NCBI GenBank assembly: GCA_015490475.1
Contig: WFXT01000277.1
Coordinates: forward strand, 1-13,179
Direction: 5' to 3'
Length of the DNA stretch: 13,179 nucleotides
Source: Bacteroidota bacterium
GTDB taxonomy: Bacteria > Bacteroidota > Bacteroidia > JAADEI01
A program made the position numbers and the translations under genes. Below, piece by piece: positions 8,276 through 13,179 of the stretch (the stretch's first letter is position 1; every line of letters starts with the position of its first letter). The notes under the pieces are model-generated. The model was not told the DNA's origin. It did no database searches and worked only from the letters and a program-made list of their open reading frames with translations.

Positions 8276-8734
8276 GTGAGAGCGAATTTTGATTTTGAGG
8301 AAGTTAAGCAGGTTGTTGAAGAATGCCTAAAGAAAAATGGTCTTCGTAGAACGCCCGAAAGATTTCAAATTTTAAGGCACATTTACGAGCGAGGTGGACA
8401 TTTTGATGCCGATACTCTATACGTTGAACTAAGAAACAAAGGAATTAACGTTAGCAGAGCTACTGTATATAACACTCTTGATCTGTTCACTAAATGCGGG
8501 ATTTTAACTTCTCACTTTTTCACACCACATCACATTGTATATGATTTTAGCTATAAAGCAAAGCAACATGAACATCTTTATTGTGAAATGTGTGGTAGAA
8601 TTGAAGAATTTTGCGACCCAAGGCTTAGCATAATTGAAGAAGATGTTCAAAAATTAACAGGATTTAAGATAACAAGGCGAAGTGTAGTATTTAGGGGCAT
8701 CTGTCCTGACTGCCAAAAGAAAATGAACAAGTAA
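8276..8734 (+). CDS. Fur-family metal- or peroxide-responsive transcriptional repressor
   Basis: This is a 152-residue DNA-binding regulator of the Fur superfamily (Fur, Zur, PerR). The N-terminal winged helix contains RRTPERFQIL (24-33) and the recognition-helix signature SRATVYNTLDLF (60-71). The C-terminal dimerisation and metal domain has H98-x-H100, CEMC at 103-106 and CPDC at 143-146; the two CxxC pairs form the structural zinc site of the family. The sequence alone does not tell whether it senses iron, zinc or peroxide. The GTG start is supported by a promoter box four bases upstream and an in-frame stop at 8261. It follows spoT by 52 bp on the same strand. No obvious Fur-type palindrome was found in the window. 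Confidence 0.9.
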   Translation: MRANFDFEEVKQVVEECLKKNGLRRTPERFQILRHIYERGGHFDADTLYVELRNKGINVSRATVYNTLDLFTKCGILTSHFFTPHHIVYDFSYKAKQHEHLYCEMCGRIEEFCDPRLSIIEEDVQKLTGFKITRRSVVFRGICPDCQKKMNK

Positions 8735-8764
8735 GCACGAATTATTTAGCTTTTTAGAACTGCC

Positions 8765-8772
8765 TATGTTTG
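8765..8772 (+). promoter_or_regulatory. -7 promoter box (TATGTTTG) for the isoaspartyl peptidase gene
   Basis: An exact TAnnTTTG is followed by TAAT and then the ATG, so the transcript would start at or beside the start codon. A -33 TTG at the expected distance is not evident; only a TTTAG occurs at 8745-8749. Confidence 0.45.
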
Positions 8773-8776
8773 TAAT

Positions 8777-9733
8777 ATGAAATGGAAAATAGTTATTCAC
8801 GGAGGAGCAGGAAATATTACTCCTGAAAGGATAGGGGACAGAGAAGGAGACTATCGGGAAGCATTAAAGGCATGCATCTTAGAGGGTGTTGCTGTACTCA
8901 AAAAAGGGGGCAGTGCTCTTGAAGCAGTTGTTTCAGCAGTAAAAGCACTTGAAGACAATCCGCTATTTAATGCAGGGAGGGGTTCGGTACCCAACGAACA
9001 CGGCATTGTTGAAATGGATGCCGGAGTAATGGATGGAAGAACGCTGGAAGCAGGAGCAGTAACGATGGTCAAACATATTAGGAATCCCGTACTATTGGCA
9101 CTAAAAGTTTTGCAAGAGAGCGAACACGTGCTACTGGGGGGCGAAGGAGCAGAAGAATTTGCTTTGCAACACGGCTTTGAACTGGTTGATAACAGATATT
9201 TTATAACGGAAGAACGTTGGAAACAATACGTAAACAAATTTCTTTCCAAGAATAAAAAAGTAGTTGAAATAAACTCACTGGGCACAGTAGGAGCAGTGGC
9301 TGTTGACAAGGATGGTAATGTAGCTGCTGCCACAAGTACAGGGGGACTTCTTTTTAAGCATAGTGGTAGAATTGGGGACACACCACTAATCGGAGCAGGC
9401 ACATATGCAGACAATGAAGGGGCAGCTGTGTCCACAACAGGTCTGGGTGAGTTCTTTATTAGAACTGCAACTGCTTTCCAGATTAACCTGTTGCATAAAA
9501 CAGGAACTTCTCTGCAAAAGGCTGTGCAACAAACCTTGCAACAGGTTAAAAAACTGGGCGGGACAGGGGGAGTAATAGCTGTCAACAGTAAAGGGGAACA
9601 CGTAATTGATTGTGTGAGTCCTGGAATCTTCTCTGCCGTTGCAGAACCGTCACTAAAAAAGATAGATAATGAATTTTCCGTAGAAACATATTTATATGCA
9701 TTAGAACTACGATGTAGCACTTCACATACATAG
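8777..9733 (+). CDS. Isoaspartyl peptidase / plant-type L-asparaginase
   Basis: This 318-residue N-terminal-nucleophile hydrolase removes isoaspartyl residues from damaged peptides and can hydrolyse L-asparagine. The family start IHGGAG is at 7-12, followed by NPLFNAGRGSV (61-71) and the E-MDAGVMDG segment (79-87). The precursor is expected to cleave itself before T170 in SLGTVGAV, giving two chains with T170 as the new N-terminal nucleophile. Substrate-site elements follow: TSTGG (186-190), GRIGDTP (197-203), GAGTYAD (206-212) and TTGLGE (220-225). The residue before the GT is Leu where His or similar is common. There is no signal peptide, so it is probably cytoplasmic. It starts 42 bp after the Fur-family gene and has its own promoter box. 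Confidence 0.9.
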   Translation: MKWKIVIHGGAGNITPERIGDREGDYREALKACILEGVAVLKKGGSALEAVVSAVKALEDNPLFNAGRGSVPNEHGIVEMDAGVMDGRTLEAGAVTMVKHIRNPVLLALKVLQESEHVLLGGEGAEEFALQHGFELVDNRYFITEERWKQYVNKFLSKNKKVVEINSLGTVGAVAVDKDGNVAAATSTGGLLFKHSGRIGDTPLIGAGTYADNEGAAVSTTGLGEFFIRTATAFQINLLHKTGTSLQKAVQQTLQQVKKLGGTGGVIAVNSKGEHVIDCVSPGIFSAVAEPSLKKIDNEFSVETYLYALELRCSTSHT

Positions 9734-9818
9734 CTAATCAAAGAGTAAACAAGGGACCCATTGCTAAGGAAACAATAATCTGGGAATTATATGTTGTTAT
9801 TAACAAACAGAACGCAAT

Positions 9819-9860
9819 ATGAAAAAATTAACAGGTTTAAAATCTGCCAATGATGAGTGA
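9819..9860 (+). CDS. Possible 13-codon upstream ORF overlapping the trxB start
   Basis: An ATG opens the short frame MKKLTGLKSANDE, whose stop codon overlaps the first codons of trxB by 11 nt in a different frame. It lies in the 116-bp gap between the isoaspartyl peptidase gene and trxB. It could be a leader peptide that couples translation to trxB, or a chance frame. No sequence family is recognisable at this length. Confidence 0.2.
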   Translation: MKKLTGLKSANDE

Positions 9861-10857
9861 AGAGAAACAAACGCCTGAGAGGGTTCGGTGCTTAATACTT
9901 GGTGGGGGACCAGCAGGTTATACCGCCGCTATTTATGCGGCACGAGCAGGCCTTGAACCCGTTGTTTACGAGGGTCCGCAACCTGGTGGTCAGTTAATGT
10001 TAACCACAGAAGTGGAAAATTATCCTGGCTACCCAGAAGGGGTTCAGGGACCCCAAATGATGCAAGATTTTAGGAAACAAGCGGAACGGATGGGTGCAGA
10101 CCTACGCTATGGTATGGCTACTGCCGTTGACTTCAGTGGTCCGCCACATAAAGTTATAATTGATAATCAAAAAGAGATTATTGCCGATGTAGTTATTATT
10201 GCTACTGGTGCTACTGCTAAGAAATTGGGGCTGGAATCGGAAGAAAGACTATCAGGAAAAGGAGTTTCTTACTGTGCAGTGTGTGATGGATTCTTCTTCC
10301 GTGGTCAGGAAGTCGCTGTCATAGGTGGCGGGGACACAGCTTGTGAGGATGCCCTTTATTTATCTAGAATTTGTCCTACTGTTCACATGCTGGTTCGTAG
10401 GGACCAGATGAGGGCATCCAAAATAATGCAAAAACGTGTTTTCAACACGCCCAATATAAAGGTTCACTGGAATACCGTTGTGGATGAATTTCTGGGTGAA
10501 AATGAACTGGAAGGAATAAGGGCACGCAACGTTAAAACAGGAGAAACATTTGTCCTGCCTGTCAAGGGTGCTTTTATAGCAATTGGGCACAAACCAAATT
10601 CTGACATATTCAAAGGATGGCTTGACATGGACGAAGATGGCTACATCAAGACAACACCGGGCAGGACATTTACTAATGTGGAAGGGGTCTTTGCCGCTGG
10701 TGACGTTCAGGATAAGATATACAGGCAGGCTGTTACTGCTGCGGCAACAGGTTGTATGGCAGCACTGGATGCCGATAGGTATCTTTCTGCTAAAGAAGCA
10801 GAACAAGAAGAAGTAGAAGAAAAGGAATCAACTGAACATCCGCAATCTGCATCTTGA
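9850..10857 (+). CDS. trxB: Thioredoxin reductase (NADPH)
   Basis: This flavoenzyme passes electrons from NADPH to thioredoxin for cytoplasmic thiol reduction. The 335 residues show the low-molecular-weight TrxR layout: FAD-binding GGGPAG (18-23) and GGQL (46-49), the redox-active disulfide CAVC (142-145) in the NADPH domain, NADPH-binding GGGDTA (159-164) and RRDQMRA (183-189), and the second FAD segment FAAGDV (281-286) with RQAVTAAATG (292-301). Unusually, a tail of about 20 residues rich in Glu (from about 314) extends beyond the normal end of the family. Two ATGs are adjacent (9850, 9853), so the start may differ by one codon. It is the first gene of a packed five-gene run; the NUDIX gene begins 6 nt after its stop. 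Confidence 0.93.
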   Translation: MMSEEKQTPERVRCLILGGGPAGYTAAIYAARAGLEPVVYEGPQPGGQLMLTTEVENYPGYPEGVQGPQMMQDFRKQAERMGADLRYGMATAVDFSGPPHKVIIDNQKEIIADVVIIATGATAKKLGLESEERLSGKGVSYCAVCDGFFFRGQEVAVIGGGDTACEDALYLSRICPTVHMLVRRDQMRASKIMQKRVFNTPNIKVHWNTVVDEFLGENELEGIRARNVKTGETFVLPVKGAFIAIGHKPNSDIFKGWLDMDEDGYIKTTPGRTFTNVEGVFAAGDVQDKIYRQAVTAAATGCMAALDADRYLSAKEAEQEEVEEKESTEHPQSAS

Positions 10858-10863
10858 TGACCT

Positions 10864-11565
10864 ATGTATCTTGAGTATTTTCTAAAGCAACAGTTGATAA
10901 TTCTGAGTGAACAGGTTAAGTATCCAGAAGACTTGTGGATGTACTGTTCGGAAAGGCATCCTCTTTCGTTTATAACTCATTGGTGGGAGGGACCAGGCAA
11001 ACCACTTTTGAAGTGGGTGGAAGCCCTTGAGTCCCTCCCACAAATTGATTCCCTCCAGCTGCTATACTACGACCTTGACACTTTAAAAAAGTTCTTTGAG
11101 AATCACTTTGAATACATTGAGGCGGCTGGAGCAATAGTAGCAATCAAGAACCAAGATTACTTCCTCGCTATTTACAGGAGGGGTTTTTGGGACCTACCAA
11201 AAGGTAAGATGGAGAAAGGAGAAGACCCTGTTGAATGTGCTATACGAGAAGTGGAAGAAGAAACAGGTGTTAAAGTTTCCATAAGTAGAGCAATTCCACT
11301 AACCACAACAAAACATCTATTCCGCCAATTGGGTAAATGGCATATCAAAAAGACCCATTGGTTCGTCTTTGAAGTTGATAGTGCACGTCCTACAAAGCCA
11401 GAATCACGAGAAGGTATTAAAGAGGCAAGATGGCTTTCCATGGCTGAATGGAAGCATCGTCGCAAACGGTCCTATCTGTCAGTATGCCACGTGATTTCTC
11501 AATTCACTAAAAGATACCTAAAACAAGATGAGCGAAGAATTATTAAGAGTACAACGAATAGGTAG
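10864..11565 (+). CDS. NUDIX hydrolase with an uncharacterised N-terminal region
   Basis: The protein is predicted to hydrolyse a nucleoside diphosphate linked to another group, a role typical of nucleotide-pool cleaning. Of 233 residues, about 86-215 form the NUDIX fold. The complete NUDIX box lies at 114-136, fitting G-x5-E-x7-REVxEExGV with metal ligands in R128-E129 and E131-E133. The preceding RRGFWDLPKGK (105-115) is the usual lead-in. The first 85 residues are not part of the NUDIX fold; they are rich in Trp and Leu and I do not recognise them. The substrate cannot be told from sequence. The 3' end overlaps the next gene by 38 bp in another frame, so the two are probably translated from one mRNA. 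Confidence 0.87.
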   Translation: MYLEYFLKQQLIILSEQVKYPEDLWMYCSERHPLSFITHWWEGPGKPLLKWVEALESLPQIDSLQLLYYDLDTLKKFFENHFEYIEAAGAIVAIKNQDYFLAIYRRGFWDLPKGKMEKGEDPVECAIREVEEETGVKVSISRAIPLTTTKHLFRQLGKWHIKKTHWFVFEVDSARPTKPESREGIKEARWLSMAEWKHRRKRSYLSVCHVISQFTKRYLKQDERRIIKSTTNR

Positions 11566-12307
11566 CACAGTCAGAATAACATTTAATAATCCGGAAAGGA
11601 AGAACGCCCTTTCTCCTGAGTTATTAAGTTCTTTTCTTGAAACCATGCGGGACCTTCACAGAAGTTCTCCTGCCATTATAATAATCACAGGTAAACAAGA
11701 TTCCTTCAGTGCAGGGGCAGACATCCACTACCTGCAAAAATTACCTAAAATAGACATAAAGGAAAGAGAAAACAATTGCTTTCTATTTGCAGAATTAATA
11801 AGGCTTCTTTACCTATATCCCGGACCTGTAATAATTGGGGTCAATGGGACTGCACTTGGAGCATCAGTAGGCATTATTGCAACTGCTGATTTCACTATTG
11901 CAAAAGAAGGAATAATAATCGGTAATCCGGAACTGTCAATTGGTTTTGCCCCGTATGTGACCTTTTTAGCTATAGCCTTAAAAGCCGGCTTTGATTCTGC
12001 ACTAAAATTAATTACTCAGGGACATGTTAAGGTAACACAGGAGACCCAGCATCCTTTAATAGATTCTGTTATTCATGACAAATCTTTTGAAGACTCACTT
12101 AAAACAATTATTGACAAATTTTTAAACCTTAACATTAATGCTTTTGCTCGCTTAAAAATGTTTGCTCGTAGGAAAAAATGGCAGGAATTTGAAAACTTAT
12201 TCAATGAAGCAATAAAAGAAAATGCTTTGGAATATCAAAAGCCAGAATTTATAACCGGAGTTAATATTCTAATGAAAAAACTCAAGGGTTCAATAAATGA
12301 CATTTGA
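11528..12307 (+). CDS. Crotonase-fold protein, divergent enoyl-CoA hydratase/isomerase paralogue
   Basis: This is a 259-residue member of the crotonase superfamily, whose enzymes act on acyl-CoA thioesters. Fold markers are FNNPERKNALSP (19-30), the first oxyanion-hole segment SAGADIHYL (61-69), the second oxyanion segment NGTALGASVG (106-115) and NPELSIGF (133-140). Of the two catalytic glutamates of rat enoyl-CoA hydratase, the first position is G115; the second is retained as E135. The usual C-terminal third is poorly conserved compared with the next gene: it lacks the LLTGKxxxAEEAxxxxLxN segment. It may therefore have a changed substrate, a structural role or be decaying. It overlaps the NUDIX gene by 38 bp and is followed by its better-conserved paralogue after 27 bp, suggesting an old tandem duplication. 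Confidence 0.8.
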   Translation: MSEELLRVQRIGSTVRITFNNPERKNALSPELLSSFLETMRDLHRSSPAIIIITGKQDSFSAGADIHYLQKLPKIDIKERENNCFLFAELIRLLYLYPGPVIIGVNGTALGASVGIIATADFTIAKEGIIIGNPELSIGFAPYVTFLAIALKAGFDSALKLITQGHVKVTQETQHPLIDSVIHDKSFEDSLKTIIDKFLNLNINAFARLKMFARRKKWQEFENLFNEAIKENALEYQKPEFITGVNILMKKLKGSINDI

Positions 12308-12334
12308 CGTAACTTTCGGGATAAAAACACGCTT

Positions 12335-13126
12335 ATGGCATTCAAATGGAATTGGGAATTAATCAAATATGAAGTTGAAGAGAGAACTGCCATAATAACT
12401 ATGAACAGACCAGAAAAGAGGAATGCGCTGAGCCCACAACTGGTCAAAGAATTGTCAGAAGCATTTACTCGGGCTGAGAATGATAGAAAAGTCAGGGTAG
12501 TAGTATTAACAGGAGAAGGGAAAGCGTTCAGTGCTGGCGCCGACCTTCAATATATACAGCAAATGCAGGAAGCATCCTATGAAGAAAACTTAGCAGACTC
12601 CCTGAGACTAATGGAGTTGTTTAAGCTAATCTATACTCTCAACAAACCAGTTATAGCGGCATTGAATGGACATGCCATAGCAGGGGGATGTGGCTTAGCC
12701 ACTGTTTGCGACTTTATTTTTTCAGTACCGGACGCGAAACTTGGATATACAGAAGTTAAGATAGGATTCATTCCTGCGATAGTATCAACGTTTTTAATAA
12801 GGAGAATAGGGGAGGGAAAAGCCCGTGAACTGCTATTGACTGGAAAATTAATCACCGCCGAGGAAGCTCTCAAAATAAACCTGATAAATCGCATCATTCC
12901 CGCTGAAAATCTGATGCAGGAAACTCTTGATTTTGCCCGTGAGCTGGCAGAGTCCACTTCTGGAGAAGCAGTTGCTCGCACTAAGTGGCTCATTGCCAAT
13001 ATTCATAATTTTCCATTTCCACAGAATCTGGAATTTGCGGCAGAACAAAATGCCAAGGCTCGCCAAACCAGGGATTGCCAAATAGGAATTTCTCGTTTCT
13101 TGAAAAAAGAAGAACAGAAATGGTAA
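12335..13126 (+). CDS. Enoyl-CoA hydratase/isomerase family protein, methylglutaconyl-CoA-hydratase-like
   Basis: This 263-residue crotonase-fold enzyme probably hydrates or isomerises an acyl-CoA. Visible elements are NRPEKRNALSP (24-34), the oxyanion segments SAGADLQYI (66-74) and NGHAIAGGCG (111-120), YTEVKIGFIPAIV (138-150), and the conserved LLTGKLITAEEAL segment (167-179) followed by INLINRII (181-188). The first catalytic Glu position of classical hydratases is G120; the second is E140. The GGCGLATVCDF variant is, from memory, typical of a Bacteroidota group often annotated as methylglutaconyl-CoA hydratase (leucine breakdown). No other leucine-pathway gene is in the window, so the substrate is unproven. 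The gatB start codon overlaps its last codons by 7 nt. Confidence 0.85.
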   Translation: MAFKWNWELIKYEVEERTAIITMNRPEKRNALSPQLVKELSEAFTRAENDRKVRVVVLTGEGKAFSAGADLQYIQQMQEASYEENLADSLRLMELFKLIYTLNKPVIAALNGHAIAGGCGLATVCDFIFSVPDAKLGYTEVKIGFIPAIVSTFLIRRIGEGKARELLLTGKLITAEEALKINLINRIIPAENLMQETLDFARELAESTSGEAVARTKWLIANIHNFPFPQNLEFAAEQNAKARQTRDCQIGISRFLKKEEQKW

Positions 13127-13179
13127 ATGATTGGAAACCCGTAATAGGTCTGGAAATCCATATCCAGCTAAAGACAAAA
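13120..13179 (+). CDS. gatB: Aspartyl/glutamyl-tRNA(Asn/Gln) amidotransferase subunit B, first 20 codons
   Basis: The frame opening at 13120 encodes the characteristic GatB N-terminus, with PVIGLEIHIQLKTK at 7-20, and runs off the right edge. GatB is the subunit that binds misacylated Glu-tRNA(Gln) or Asp-tRNA(Asn) for amidation by the GatCAB complex. Its ATG overlaps the end of the preceding crotonase gene (ATGGTAA), suggesting translational coupling at the end of the trxB run. Only the start is visible, but this motif is highly conserved. Confidence 0.85.
   Translation, partial: MVNDWKPVIGLEIHIQLKTK

Noticed and set aside
8851..9741. Long minus-strand open frame (296 codons) opposite the isoaspartyl peptidase gene
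   Set aside because: Its product is Ser/Pro/Thr-rich with no recognisable domain, and the plus strand carries a complete, motif-rich enzyme; this is an antisense shadow.
11528..12307. Calling the first crotonase gene a pseudogene
   Set aside because: It is full length with no stop or frameshift and keeps both oxyanion-hole segments and the second Glu; divergence alone does not show that it is dead.

Overview
The window is a stretch of bacterial chromosome, most likely from a member of the Bacteroidota or a close relative. Four things point that way. (1) Gene starts lack Shine-Dalgarno sequences, and several lie just after a match to the Bacteroidota -7 promoter box TAnnTTTG. (2) The D-alanine-D-alanine ligase is a long two-unit form. 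(3) There is a PafA-type alkaline phosphatase lipoprotein. (4) A single bifunctional RelA/SpoT protein is followed by a Fur-family regulator. The DNA is moderately AT-rich and there is no phage or plasmid signature. The phylum call is an inference from these features, not from a marker-gene search.

Layout. Bases 2-2059 hold the 3' part of a tandem D-Ala-D-Ala ligase that enters from the left edge. About 300 bp without a recognisable gene follow. Next is an IS1634-type insertion sequence (about 2359-4319) with one intact DDE transposase and imperfect 39-bp ends. Convergent to it is pafA, an exported phosphatase (4353-5993, minus strand). Divergent from pafA, with overlapping 5' ends, is the (p)ppGpp synthetase/hydrolase gene (5965-8223), followed by a Fur-family regulator (8276-8734) and an isoaspartyl peptidase/L-asparaginase (8777-9733). 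From 9850 to the right edge five same-strand genes are packed with gaps of 27 bp or less or with overlaps, probably one operon: trxB, a NUDIX hydrolase, two crotonase-fold proteins and the first 20 codons of gatB.

How the genes work together. Most are housekeeping functions: cell-wall precursor synthesis, stringent response, metal or peroxide regulation, thiol redox, nucleotide clean-up, acyl-CoA metabolism and charging of Gln-tRNA/Asn-tRNA. No secretion, defence or biosynthetic cluster is visible and I do not see a new multi-gene system. The most interesting signals are at the level of gene expression. Three independent genes (pafA, fur, isoaspartyl peptidase) have an exact TAnnTTTG box ending only 4-5 nt before the start codon, which predicts leaderless mRNAs. 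The divergent pafA/spoT pair has no intergenic space, so each gene's 5' control region would lie inside the other's coding sequence. Other points of note are the truncated-looking first unit of the ligase and two adjacent crotonases that both lack the first catalytic glutamate.
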